Shown: piece after piece, positions 16,349-25,230 of the stretch
Layout of the letters: every line of letters starts with the position of its first letter
Position numbering within the stretch: the stretch's first letter is position 1
Source of the DNA: Oceanospirillaceae bacterium
Lineage (GTDB): Bacteria; Pseudomonadota; Gammaproteobacteria; Pseudomonadales; Balneatricaceae
Assembly: GCA_013215505.1 (NCBI GenBank)
Contig: JABSQZ010000033.1
Coordinates: 1 to 40,301, forward strand
DNA: 40,301 bases
Reading direction: 5' to 3'
The notes under the pieces: generated by a model
The model's database searches: none
What the model saw: the letters and a program-made list of their open reading frames with translations, nothing else
Told to the model about the DNA's origin: nothing
Program-made: the position numbers and the translations under genes

Positions 16349-16740
16349 GGGGCTAAATATGTATTTTTTTAAGTTATCTCGATCTTGTTTAAACTCGAAA
16401 AGGACAAAGGCCTTGAGCCTGAGTGACTGTAGTGAGCGTCAAGATTCGGGATAACGCCTTTAATGCTCCAACCAACGTCAGTTAACAGTAGATGAAGAAA
16501 AGGTCTAACCTACCTAATTAAAGCCAGCGCAGGGCAAGGAATTATTTTCCGCACGACTGAAAACGGTGATTAGGTACGGAATTCATTAGAGGCCAGAAAT
16601 GCTAAATCATTTCTAAAATTGAGCCTGTATATATGTCGGTACTGATAACTTTTAGACTAAGTATTCAGAGCAGTTAACAGACTAGAAAAGAATCAAATAA
16701 TTAGTGATAAAAGCACTAAATGTCTAATAATGCCTTTACT
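16349..16740 (+). ncRNA. Candidate bridge-RNA region of the IS1111-type element
   Basis: This 390-base noncoding part of the element is where IS1111-group bridge RNAs are expected. It contains a nested stem-loop: AAAGGC (16406-16411) pairs with GCCTTT (16456-16461), enclosing CTTGA (16412-16416) paired with TCAAG (16439-16443). A second small hairpin is GGAA...TTCC at about 16540-16552. Transcript ends and guide loops cannot be set by eye. Confidence 0.45.
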
Positions 16741-16773
16741 ACCGGTGAGCGTCCATATATGTCCTTTTTTATG

Positions 16774-16911
16774 GCCCTTCAACCTATCAATAGTCTGTTG
16801 CAGCATCGTTTCTTCGCCGTGAAGAGCAAGAAACTGCTTAGGATAATTACCCCTAGATAGCGGCCATACACGCGTACCAGAACCACCGGCCATAATTACA
16901 GGTGAAATCAT
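16774..16911 (-). pseudogene. manC: manC N-terminal stump cut by the IS1111-type element
   Basis: The first 46 residues of a ManC protein ([20 protein letters not shown], then [20 protein letters not shown]) are nearly identical to the intact ManC at 11275-12813. Homology stops after RLKG at about 16774, where the insertion sequence begins; the frame runs on into IS sequence. Its ATG overlaps the stop of the GT4 gene at 16908-16911 (ATGA), so manC was once the last gene of the cluster 2 operon. The nucleotidyltransferase core is missing. Confidence 0.92.
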
Positions 16912-18158
16912 TTAATTGATCGCTTCAAAGATGATGATTTATTTAGCTGGCCATCAGACTTTCGAAATACTTGTTCATAAACTTTGAGTAACTTTGGTAT
17001 TTCAAATTTCCATTCTAAGCTTTGCTTAATACGTTGATAACCTATCTCACCCATTTCCGATCTTAAATCTGCAGAGTCTAAGAGTTGGATGATTTTATTC
17101 GCCATATCTTGCTCATCATTACCTTTAGCATAAAGCGAAGCACCTTCTGCAGAAAACCGTCCTTCAACGAGATCGTATTGGACAATAGGTTTCCTAAGCG
17201 CCATATACTCCATGATTTTATTCATAGTGGATTTGTCATTCATTTCATTAGCCACGTCAGGGTTAACACAGACATCCGCAGTATTAAGTACTTCAAGCAA
17301 AACTTGGTCAGAAACACGGCCATAGAAAGTAACACAATGATCTAGCCCCAACTCGGTAGTATAATTTTTAAGTGATTCTAGCTCTGTACCACCACCGACA
17401 ATACCAAAATGCACATCATTTCTACCACAATCATGCACTATAAATTTCGCAGCGCGCAATAAATGATCAACACCTTCCTGCTTCCCGATAACACCAACAT
17501 ATCCGATTAAATATGACTTTCCATGTTTGTGTGATAATACTGGATCAATTATTCGCATCCTATCAAGCTTAGGACCACTACGAACAACGTGTACACGGCT
17601 TGCTGGCATCTTACCTCTTTCGATTGCTATCTTTTTATAGGATTCGTTAGTAGCAATTGAAACGTCGGCTGTCTTGAATGTTAACCACTCAAAAAACACC
17701 ATTAATTTATAAAAGAAATCTTTACGTCCAAATTTAGCAACATAAAGTTCTGGGTTTATGTCATGATGGTCAAAGACAAATTTTTTGCCAAACAACTTAA
17801 AAAAACCGCCCACAAGAAAAATCATATCAGGTGGATTGCAAGCATGAATGACATCAAAGCCTCTGCCGAAAAAAACTTTAAAGCTTAAATAAAATTGCCA
17901 GAATAACGCGGCGGAATATTCAACCAAATAACCTAATGCACCATCTGCTTCGAAAGGCAAGTTATGACGATATATATATATACCGTCAATGATTTCAAAT
18001 TTTTTATCAAAGCCTTTACCTGTTGGGCAGATAATAGAAACTTCATAATTTGCATCACGTAAAGTCGTTGCCTCTTGCCATACACGTCGGTCAAACGGGG
18101 ACGGAAGGTTCTCGACAATCATTAATATTCTTTTATTACTACCAGCAGATACCGTCAT
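16908..18158 (-). CDS. GT4 family glycosyltransferase
   Basis: A 416-residue GT-B glycosyltransferase. The N-terminus has [19 protein letters not shown], characteristic of a GT4 subgroup found in exopolysaccharide clusters, followed by [13 protein letters not shown] and [11 protein letters not shown]. The C-terminal donor domain has [30 protein letters not shown] and a variant of the EX7E region ([20 protein letters not shown]). Length is normal. It overlaps the AlgD gene by 20 bases upstream and the manC stump by 4 bases downstream, so it is within a tightly coupled operon. GDP-mannuronate or GDP-mannose is a plausible donor given its neighbours, but that is inference. Confidence 0.92.
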   Translation of the reverse strand: MTVSAGSNKRILMIVENLPSPFDRRVWQEATTLRDANYEVSIICPTGKGFDKKFEIIDGIYIYRHNLPFEADGALGYLVEYSAALFWQFYLSFKVFFGRGFDVIHACNPPDMIFLVGGFFKLFGKKFVFDHHDINPELYVAKFGRKDFFYKLMVFFEWLTFKTADVSIATNESYKKIAIERGKMPASRVHVVRSGPKLDRMRIIDPVLSHKHGKSYLIGYVGVIGKQEGVDHLLRAAKFIVHDCGRNDVHFGIVGGGTELESLKNYTTELGLDHCVTFYGRVSDQVLLEVLNTADVCVNPDVANEMNDKSTMNKIMEYMALRKPIVQYDLVEGRFSAEGASLYAKGNDEQDMANKIIQLLDSADLRSEMGEIGYQRIKQSLEWKFEIPKLLKVYEQVFRKSDGQLNKSSSLKRSIK

Positions 18159-19452
18159 AATGTCCTTCTATACTCTGTTTATCTGTAATTCGCACTAAAT
18201 CGACTATAACTTGATCGTCACTCTTATTGTCCAACAGAGATTTGAACTCCTCTGCGCTATTGCCGATGACCAAAGTATCGCCGTGGGTAACTGCCTCTTC
18301 CATTGTATCTACCATCAACTGCGAAATATGCGGAATTACATTCAAAATATAATCCTTATTTGCACCCGTTAGCCGTGCTAGATTGACATTTTTGTCATAA
18401 ATTTTTAGTTCATAGCCCTTACCTATTAACTTCTCAATGAGATCAACCACAGGGCTTTCACGTAAATCATCTGTGCCTGCTTTAAAGCTAAAGCCAAAAA
18501 TAGATACTTTACGGTTACCCTTATCAGCAACCATATCGAATCCCCTGTGAACCTGTAAAGCATTATTAGTTAGGATAGAATTCAATACAGGTGTTTCGAG
18601 ATCCATTGACTTAGCTTTATGTACGAAAGCGCGTAAGTCTTTAGGTAGACATGAGCCACCAAAAGCAAAACCTGGCTTCATATAATAAGAGGATAAATTT
18701 AGTTTCATGTCTTGGCAAAAAATATCCATAACCTTGTGACTATCGATACCAACTGCTTTACAAAAATTACCAATCTCATTTGCAAAAGAAACTTTTAATG
18801 CATGCCAGGTATTATCTGAATATTTAACCATTTCAGCAGTTGATATATCAGTCCTTATGAAAGGGGCTTCTATATTTGCGTATAACTCAGTGAGTACTTC
18901 GCCGCTTCTTTCATCGAATTGACCAATGACTGTTTTAGGTGGATTAAAATAATCATAAATTGCAGTGCTTTCACGCAAAAATTCAGGATTGATACACACT
19001 CCGAAATCTTTGCCTGCTTTTAATCCAGATGCTGATTCTAATGTAGGTATAACAACATTTTCCATTGAGCCTGGTAGCATTGTGCTTCGCATTACAACAA
19101 CGTGATAGCTATTTTTTTTAGCGATTGCTTTACCTATTTCTACGCAAACCCTACTTACATATTTTAAGTCCAAACTACCATTAGTCTGGCTAGGGGTACC
19201 AACACACACAAATGAGACATCCGTATCTATAACAGCTTCTTGTGCATTACTAGTCGCTGTAATTAATCTGTCTTTAACTGCTTGCGATATTAACCTCTCA
19301 AGGTCAAATTCAATTATCGGAGATTTTCCCTCATTAATCAGTCGAACTTTGCTTTCATTGGGGTCTACCCCAATAACACTATGATTATCTCTTGCTAGAC
19401 ACGCAGCGCCAACAGCACCGACATAACCCAGACCAAAAATGCTTACTCTCAT
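18139..19452 (-). CDS. algD: GDP-mannose 6-dehydrogenase (AlgD-like)
   Basis: A 437-residue member of the UDP-glucose/GDP-mannose dehydrogenase family. The N-terminal Rossmann motif GLGYVGAVGAACLA (7-20), VGTPSQTNGSLDL (84-96), INPEFLRE (154-161) and the catalytic Cys268 in FAFGGSCLPKDLRA are all present. Cys268 falls at the same position as in Pseudomonas AlgD, and the length matches (436). It would oxidise GDP-mannose twice to GDP-mannuronic acid using NAD. The neighbouring manC stump supports a GDP-mannose substrate, while a separate UDP-glucose dehydrogenase is at 37079-38446. It follows the heparinase-like gene by 8 bases and overlaps the next GT4 gene. Confidence 0.93.
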   Translation of the reverse strand: MRVSIFGLGYVGAVGAACLARDNHSVIGVDPNESKVRLINEGKSPIIEFDLERLISQAVKDRLITATSNAQEAVIDTDVSFVCVGTPSQTNGSLDLKYVSRVCVEIGKAIAKKNSYHVVVMRSTMLPGSMENVVIPTLESASGLKAGKDFGVCINPEFLRESTAIYDYFNPPKTVIGQFDERSGEVLTELYANIEAPFIRTDISTAEMVKYSDNTWHALKVSFANEIGNFCKAVGIDSHKVMDIFCQDMKLNLSSYYMKPGFAFGGSCLPKDLRAFVHKAKSMDLETPVLNSILTNNALQVHRGFDMVADKGNRKVSIFGFSFKAGTDDLRESPVVDLIEKLIGKGYELKIYDKNVNLARLTGANKDYILNVIPHISQLMVDTMEEAVTHGDTLVIGNSAEEFKSLLDNKSDDQVIVDLVRITDKQSIEGHYDGICW

Positions 19453-19460
19453 ATATAGAC

Positions 19461-21437
19461 CTATAAAATATTAAATTTAAAAACGTTTGTAAATTTTGTA
19501 TTACCAGTAATCCTTTGGGCACATCGGACAGTTGTAGATGGGACTTTATAATCAAACCTTCTTGAGACCCAACCTAAAGGGAGCGACTCATCACCTGAAA
19601 TAAGGTTTACATCGGCAAGTTGCTCATCAAATATTAATTCCAATTTAACATCTTGATTCTGAATTTGTATACTCTTAGGAAGTCTAGTAAAAGAGCACTC
19701 CTCATGAAAATGCCAAAATATTTCAATTTCATGATCTGTTTCACACTCCAGGTAATCTTCCACGATAATACATTTTTCAATTTTATTGACTTTAATTATT
19801 CTTCGATGAATAACAGGGTCTGCTAATTTGATATATCCATTATGAGATATCTCAATATACGACTCATTAATATCTGATGTAAAACTATGACAGACAGCTT
19901 CAGCTTTTTGAAGCCACATAAAGTTCCCACCAATCTGTGATTGATCAATATTGTCCACACGAACTGTATTATGTGCAGAAGTACCACGAAAATAGTTACG
20001 CCATTTTTTTTCTGTGTGATATGCGTAAGTTCCCGGATCAATTAAGAACTCGACCCCCTTTATGGTCAACCAAATAGACAATGCATCTGCATGTCCATGT
20101 GCAGCGATACCTCCCAACCCTAGGGGGCCAGCATCAACTACTAATTTACATTCCTCTGGAGTACCTAACAAATCCCCTAGAATATGGTAACCTGCATCCG
20201 GATAAGATTTAATGTCAAACAGTGCAGGGTTCGCAATAAGATTATTAAAAATCTTCTCTGAGTGTTCACCAACAAGAAGCTTTGTTTTGTCATCAAAGCC
20301 ATTCGATGATAATTTAAAATCGCCACGGTTAAATATTACTGCCCCTGTTGCAAGTAATGACTTATATGGACAATAATCATCACTCCAATCCAGTCTGAAA
20401 ACGAAACCATCATCGGCGTCACCAATCATGGGGGAATTACCTGATATATCCATTAATGACTGAAGGTAATCCAACATCTTTTCAATATTGTCTCGGTATA
20501 CCAGAGAAAAATTGTCATGTGACTTCTCGCCGACAAGTAGGGGGATTAATAAAAAATCCAATACGAACTGCTGATAAGATACTGCTTGCTCCTTATTAAC
20601 ACCATCTTGATAGGTTTGATATTGTGCTTCTTCCTCAAGAATAGTTTTAGCCACCGACCCCCAGATTACAAATTCCGACCAAAGAGGCCAAGTTTTACTT
20701 GCTACATATACACCTGCAGCTTCACCGATCAAGTGATTGTTGGCAGATGAGTATCCTGAATAATACCCATTTATAAAATGAGTATGTTGATAGATAGAGT
20801 TGAGCCATTTCCTTTTAAAAACTTGACCACTATCATCTTTAAATATGATTGAATCATTACCACCAATCAAACTCCAAATAATAGACCAATTTATAAGTCG
20901 AATACCCAACTCCAAAGAACTAACCCAGTGCGGTCCTAAAGGATATGGACATTGATCGAACCACGATTCTAATTGATCTTTAATCCTTCCTAGGTATTTT
21001 GACTCCCCACCAGAAGCATAAGCCACTGCGAGAGTAACTAACTGTAAATGACGACTTGGCTCCCATAAATACTTAATATTTCCTGCTACGGATTTTTTCC
21101 GGTAATCCAATGACTTCCCAAAAGTTAACGGTGCAAAAATCTGTGTTAGCGGGTCTTTATTCCATTTAAAAGAATCATCTAGGTACACATTGTCAATGGA
21201 AAAAACAGAGAACTCACCCTTCACAATTGCCTGTGCTTTTTCAAGAACCTGTAATCTGCAAGTAAATCCTTTATAAAAATCATGCGTTTTAGCATTGGGA
21301 ATTTGGTTTCTTTCTGGCTTCGCGCGAAAGCTGCCCATTGATTCAAGTTTTGTACGAAATATAACTTTAATTCGAGCAAACACTTCTGATATGGTCATAC
21401 AGCGCAATCGGTTAATATACCAAAAAAATTTATTCAT
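19461..21437 (-). CDS. Heparinase II/III-like protein
   Basis: A 658-residue protein with the two-part architecture of heparinase II/III-like polysaccharide lyases. An N-terminal alpha/alpha-barrel domain includes SLELGIRLINWSIIW and YSSANNHLIGEAAGVYVA. A C-terminal beta-sandwich domain includes LGGIAAHGHADALSIWL, EFLIDPGTYAYH and RNYFRGTSAHNTVRVD. Conserved His and Tyr residues near these motifs could serve as catalytic groups. Such genes are common in bacterial exopolysaccharide clusters, where they may trim or epimerise uronic-acid-containing polymer. There is no obvious signal peptide (MNKFFWYINRLRCMTISE), so export is uncertain. It lies directly before algD, consistent with a uronate-containing substrate. 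Confidence 0.88.
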   Translation of the reverse strand: MNKFFWYINRLRCMTISEVFARIKVIFRTKLESMGSFRAKPERNQIPNAKTHDFYKGFTCRLQVLEKAQAIVKGEFSVFSIDNVYLDDSFKWNKDPLTQIFAPLTFGKSLDYRKKSVAGNIKYLWEPSRHLQLVTLAVAYASGGESKYLGRIKDQLESWFDQCPYPLGPHWVSSLELGIRLINWSIIWSLIGGNDSIIFKDDSGQVFKRKWLNSIYQHTHFINGYYSGYSSANNHLIGEAAGVYVASKTWPLWSEFVIWGSVAKTILEEEAQYQTYQDGVNKEQAVSYQQFVLDFLLIPLLVGEKSHDNFSLVYRDNIEKMLDYLQSLMDISGNSPMIGDADDGFVFRLDWSDDYCPYKSLLATGAVIFNRGDFKLSSNGFDDKTKLLVGEHSEKIFNNLIANPALFDIKSYPDAGYHILGDLLGTPEECKLVVDAGPLGLGGIAAHGHADALSIWLTIKGVEFLIDPGTYAYHTEKKWRNYFRGTSAHNTVRVDNIDQSQIGGNFMWLQKAEAVCHSFTSDINESYIEISHNGYIKLADPVIHRRIIKVNKIEKCIIVEDYLECETDHEIEIFWHFHEECSFTRLPKSIQIQNQDVKLELIFDEQLADVNLISGDESLPLGWVSRRFDYKVPSTTVRCAQRITGNTKFTNVFKFNIL

Positions 21438-21449
21438 AAATTTGCTAAT

Positions 21450-22544
21450 TTAATCCCTAAAGTTATCGGATAATAAATCGTCATAAATAACTTCTAACTT
21501 AGGTAAAACCACATCAGTAGAAAAACAACGATTAAATTTAGCAACGCAACATACAGACATTTTTTTCTGCAATGCAGGGTTGCTTAATAACATTTCTAAA
21601 CGGTCAGTCAATGCAGTGGTATCTCCTGGTTCTATCAAATAGCCTTCAACGCCATCGGTTATTTGCTCGGGTATACCGCCAATTTTAGTAGAAACAATTG
21701 GAACACCAGCGGCCATGGCCTCCAATACGCTCATGGGCATACCTTCATTATACGAGGGTAATAAAAATATTGAAGAGGAGCCAAGAAGCTCTAATTTTTG
21801 TATATTACGGACCCAGCCAACAAACTTAACTTTATCTTGTAAGCCATATTCCAGCACTAAGGCTTTAGCTTTTTCTATTTCCCCATCACCGCCAGCAACA
21901 AAATTAAAGTCAACCCCGCGATCATGCAGAGATTTAAGCGAAATAAGTAGATCCCAAAATCCTTTACGGGCGCCTATTCTCCCCAAAAATAATAATTGTT
22001 TAGTATTCAAAGAATCTGATGTAGGCAATGATAAGGGCGCAATGCTATTTTCAAGCACTATGATTTTAGGTTTTGTAGCACAAGTACTAAGCCATTCAGC
22101 CCATGATGGTGATAATGCTAAAATCACATCTGCTCTATTCATGACTGCAGAAGCAACTGCCCTCCCAAACCAAGAAAGCTCTTCCTCATAAAAAAGTTTA
22201 AACTCCGCTCCATGTAGGTGAAAGATAATTTTTTTATTTAGCAACTTAGCCAATATAATAAAAATTGTTTTCCGCCAAAACGAAGACCTTGAAGCAACAT
22301 GAAAATGAAAAACATTTGACCTAAAGGTTAAAAGAACGTTTAGTATCTTAAAAAGTCCATCAAGGGCACATTTTAATTTATCAAAAAAAGTCCCGTCACA
22401 ATGTGAAGCAATATAACAGACATAATATTTACTAAAAAAACCACTATGAATATAAGATTCAATAACAGTAGAGATGCCCCCTTTTGTTTCTCTAGAAGTA
22501 CCAACCATGACGTTAAATCTATTTTTATTATTAAATGTTAGCAC
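21450..22544 (-). CDS. GT4 family glycosyltransferase
   Basis: A 364-residue GT-B enzyme. The acceptor domain has VGTSRETKGGISTVIES near residue 14 and IIFHLHGAEFK. The donor domain has QLLFLGRIGARKGFWDLL, VKFVGWVRN and PSYNEGMPMSVLEAMAAGVP, the classic EX7E motif of GT4. The start is GTG 22544, overlapping the preceding stop (TAGTG), with AGGAAG about 6 bases upstream; an ATG further in (MVGTS) would remove 12 residues. It sits between a CapK-like ligase gene and the heparinase-like gene. Sugar specificity is unknown. Confidence 0.92.
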   Translation of the reverse strand: MLTFNNKNRFNVMVGTSRETKGGISTVIESYIHSGFFSKYYVCYIASHCDGTFFDKLKCALDGLFKILNVLLTFRSNVFHFHVASRSSFWRKTIFIILAKLLNKKIIFHLHGAEFKLFYEEELSWFGRAVASAVMNRADVILALSPSWAEWLSTCATKPKIIVLENSIAPLSLPTSDSLNTKQLLFLGRIGARKGFWDLLISLKSLHDRGVDFNFVAGGDGEIEKAKALVLEYGLQDKVKFVGWVRNIQKLELLGSSSIFLLPSYNEGMPMSVLEAMAAGVPIVSTKIGGIPEQITDGVEGYLIEPGDTTALTDRLEMLLSNPALQKKMSVCCVAKFNRCFSTDVVLPKLEVIYDDLLSDNFRD

Positions 22545-23740
22545 TAAAACTTCCTAATTACTGTTTTGAATTTACCCGATTTCATGCGTGGAATTGTATT
22601 AACACGGTTAAAAATTAGTTTAATGTCAGTTCCTAACCTTCTAGTCAAATTTTTCTTAATTATACTTTCCACTCTCTTACCATCATATCTGGTAGTTATA
22701 ACATAATTAATTTTTATAACAGTACCTGATAACTGTTCGAGTTGACACTCTACTAGGCCATCCACATCTTTGAACACCGGACCAAGTCGACCAACCCTCC
22801 TGCCATTAGAAAGCAAGATATAATCATCGTCCCTACCGATAACTTCATTAACATATTCTGTATTACTGCCACACAAACAGCCACTAGCTTGATATCCATT
22901 AACAAAATCCCCCGTATCGTACCTGTGGATCGGCATAACATTGTTATGTATATTGGTCCCTACAATTTTCATCCCCTCATGTACTTCAACAAATTCGACC
23001 AGCGAATAGTCAGTTGCAACATGATACTTGCCAAATTTACACTGCATCAGGCATGCAACTCGCTCTGCTTGGCCATAATGATCCGCAACAACACCAAAAA
23101 CTTTAGAAACTATTTCTTGATTTTCTTTAGTGAATGTTTCACTACTGGTAAATACACCTATTAATGCCCAGTTAGGCCGCCATCCCATATGTAAAGCATA
23201 GTTAGCTAATAAAACAATAGAACTTGGATAAGCCATAATAATATCAGGCTGGTATGACTCTAAAGCCTCAAAATAATCCGCAACCGTAACTTGGTCCACA
23301 TGGTAAGAGGAGAGTAATAATCTTCTAGTAAAAGGTAATGTCACCCAAAATGGAGGTTCTTTTCTATCACTTTCAAAAAGGTCATCACCACGAAGTACAG
23401 CAATTCTTGGTCTAATGGGCACCCCAAAACTTTTAAACCAACGTTTAATAACATACTCTTCCAATAATATTGATTTAATACTTCTATGAACGGTCATTGG
23501 TGAGTTAGTGGTCCCACTTGTGTGTCCTTTAACAGAAAAAATGCGTTTAACAAAAGATGGTTTTTCCCATTTCCTAACAACAGATTTATCAATTATTTTT
23601 GTTGTATTTTTAGGGACGCAAACACCACCGCTAAAGAGTAATGCTGCCATACTTCCACGATAAAACCTATTGACAAGTACATTTTCTTTTATCAAAAACC
23701 AGAAAAAATCTTTGATGTATATCCGAAAATTATCCAACAT
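22544..23740 (-). CDS. CapK/PaaK-like adenylate-forming enzyme (1)
   Basis: A protein of about 398 residues related to phenylacetate-CoA ligase and the capsule protein CapK. It carries the phosphate-binding loop as GHTSGTTNSPMTVHRS, an aromatic YGQAERVACL segment, HRYDTGDFVNGY, and a Cys pair in ASGCLCGSNTEY followed by IGRDDDYILLSNGRRV. These enzymes activate a carboxylate as acyl-AMP; in polysaccharide clusters the acid and acceptor are usually unknown. I prefer ATG 23740; the TTG at 23752, near GGGAG, is an alternative. It differs clearly from the second CapK-like protein at 26469-27812. It may attach an acyl or amide group to the polymer, which is inference. Confidence 0.85.
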   Translation of the reverse strand: MLDNFRIYIKDFFWFLIKENVLVNRFYRGSMAALLFSGGVCVPKNTTKIIDKSVVRKWEKPSFVKRIFSVKGHTSGTTNSPMTVHRSIKSILLEEYVIKRWFKSFGVPIRPRIAVLRGDDLFESDRKEPPFWVTLPFTRRLLLSSYHVDQVTVADYFEALESYQPDIIMAYPSSIVLLANYALHMGWRPNWALIGVFTSSETFTKENQEIVSKVFGVVADHYGQAERVACLMQCKFGKYHVATDYSLVEFVEVHEGMKIVGTNIHNNVMPIHRYDTGDFVNGYQASGCLCGSNTEYVNEVIGRDDDYILLSNGRRVGRLGPVFKDVDGLVECQLEQLSGTVIKINYVITTRYDGKRVESIIKKNLTRRLGTDIKLIFNRVNTIPRMKSGKFKTVIRKF

Positions 23741-23752
23741 TAGATTTTCCAA

Positions 23753-24078
23753 TACTCCCTTTACGCAAATTTTGATTTAATATGACAAACCTGTTAATTT
23801 CAAACATTGAGATAAGGAATAGATCTAGCAATAATATCCACACCTCAGGCAACTTCCGTAATAGATGCAGCTGATTGGAGTCAAAGTACAACCGATTCAC
23901 CATCGTAACTGCTGAATATTTTTCGTGAAATAGTCATGTATTTACCTCGTTAACGTAAATCATATAATCAGTGTCCAACTAAATGAGGCAGAACCAACTA
24001 CAGACATAGTTTCATATTAGATATATGAATAACCTTACTAATCATGTATGGTTTGCGCAACTTGATCGAGCTGAAAAT
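23753..24078. other. Noncoding gap inside cluster 2
   Basis: About 325 bases between two minus-strand genes without a convincing frame. It interrupts an otherwise tightly packed operon and is less AT-rich than other gaps, so it may be the scar of a lost gene or hold an internal promoter. I identified neither a gene remnant nor a terminator hairpin. Confidence 0.5.
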
Positions 24079-25230
24079 CTAAACAAGATTATCACTATTC
24101 TCTTCTTCCAAGACTTTAATATAATTTTTTAATGCCTTAGAATTAGAAAAATCACTAACCACTCTTTTTCTAGCAGAAGATGAAAGTATAAATCTATAAT
24201 CTTCATCGAATAATTTCAACAAACTCGCTAATAATTCAGACTCATTATCTGGGTTTATCAACAATCCACTTACTCCATTAACAATCATTTCACGTGCACC
24301 ACTCACATCAGTCAATACAACTGGCAAGCACATTGCCATCGCCTCTAATGCCGCATTTGAAAAAGTTTCCACTGCTGTGGAATTAAGAACAAAAACATCC
24401 ATCGCACTAAGGTAAGGACGTACATCTTTAACAGACCCGACAAATACAACAGAATCTGACAAGCACTGTTCCTTGACGAGGGCCTCCATCTCTTCTAACA
24501 AAACCCCATCACCCACAATAACTAATTTGGCATTATCAATACTCTTTTTTAGCTGAGTGAAAGACATAATTAGACCCCTTATATTTTTTTCTGGTCTAAT
24601 TTTTGCCACGATACCCACAACATAATCTTCATCTTTAATATTATAATAATTCCGAATTTCTATTCTTTTATTAATCACATTAAGAGAAAAGTAATCAATA
24701 TCGACCCCATTATATAACACCAATGAATTTTCTGGTTCACATTTCATAATAGTAGCGTATTCATACCGCTGCAAAGCACTACCAAAGACTACAGTATCTA
24801 ACCGGAGCATCACTCTAGAATATATATACTTCGCCAAAAGATAGCCTTTTGTGGTGATGTAGCCTGTAGTATTTGTAGAACCTATTAACCTTACTGAACC
24901 AAGGCCTCTAGTACTCATATATGCAATTAAGATTGATAAACCATTTACAGCCCAAACAAATTCAATACACGACGCGCTTATATAACGCCTTAACATAAAT
25001 ATTGGTTTTATATCAAATTTTGACTTTCTACCCAAGTTTAATTTATGTACTTTGCCAGAAAGGGTGCCTATCAAATCATGTGGCTTTCCCAAATAAGCAA
25101 CTGTAACTTCAAAGTCAAGTTGAGATAATTCATTCGCTTTTTGTATCGTCTTTTTCTCTGACCCACCTAAAACAAGGCTTGAGAGTAAAAACAGAATTCT
25201 TGTTTTATTTTTATTACTATTTTCGATCAT
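24079..25230 (-). CDS. GT4 family glycosyltransferase
   Basis: A 383-residue GT-B enzyme. The N-terminus has ILFLLSSLVLGGSEKKTIQK, the Gly-rich acceptor-domain loop. The C-terminal domain has VVGIVAKIRPEKNIRGLIMS, VVFVGSVKDV and VLNSTAVETFSNAALEAMAM, matching the EX7E signature with FSNAALEAMA. Length is normal. The ATG at 25230 overlaps the preceding stop (TGATG), with a GGGGG tract upstream as ribosome binding site. Its downstream neighbour is the 325-base gap. Donor unknown. Confidence 0.92.
   Translation of the reverse strand: MIENSNKNKTRILFLLSSLVLGGSEKKTIQKANELSQLDFEVTVAYLGKPHDLIGTLSGKVHKLNLGRKSKFDIKPIFMLRRYISASCIEFVWAVNGLSILIAYMSTRGLGSVRLIGSTNTTGYITTKGYLLAKYIYSRVMLRLDTVVFGSALQRYEYATIMKCEPENSLVLYNGVDIDYFSLNVINKRIEIRNYYNIKDEDYVVGIVAKIRPEKNIRGLIMSFTQLKKSIDNAKLVIVGDGVLLEEMEALVKEQCLSDSVVFVGSVKDVRPYLSAMDVFVLNSTAVETFSNAALEAMAMCLPVVLTDVSGAREMIVNGVSGLLINPDNESELLASLLKLFDEDYRFILSSSARKRVVSDFSNSKALKNYIKVLEEENSDNLV

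Larger units (their letters stand above)
15242..16773 (+). mobile_element. IS110-family, IS1111-group insertion sequence (about 1.53 kb)
   Basis: One DEDD transposase gene is flanked by subterminal inverted repeats: TGGACGCTC near the left end (15248-15256) and GAGCGTCCA near the right end (16747-16755), a hallmark of the IS1111 group. The left border follows repeat R module P. The right border lies at about 16770-16775, where manC homology starts. No target duplication is visible, as expected. The exact ends are uncertain by a few bases. About 400 bases of noncoding DNA lie downstream of the gene. Confidence 0.8.

Noticed and set aside
16693-16911. A complete small gene of 72 codons
   Set aside because: Only the first 46 residues are ManC; the rest is read-through into the insertion sequence, so it is a stump.
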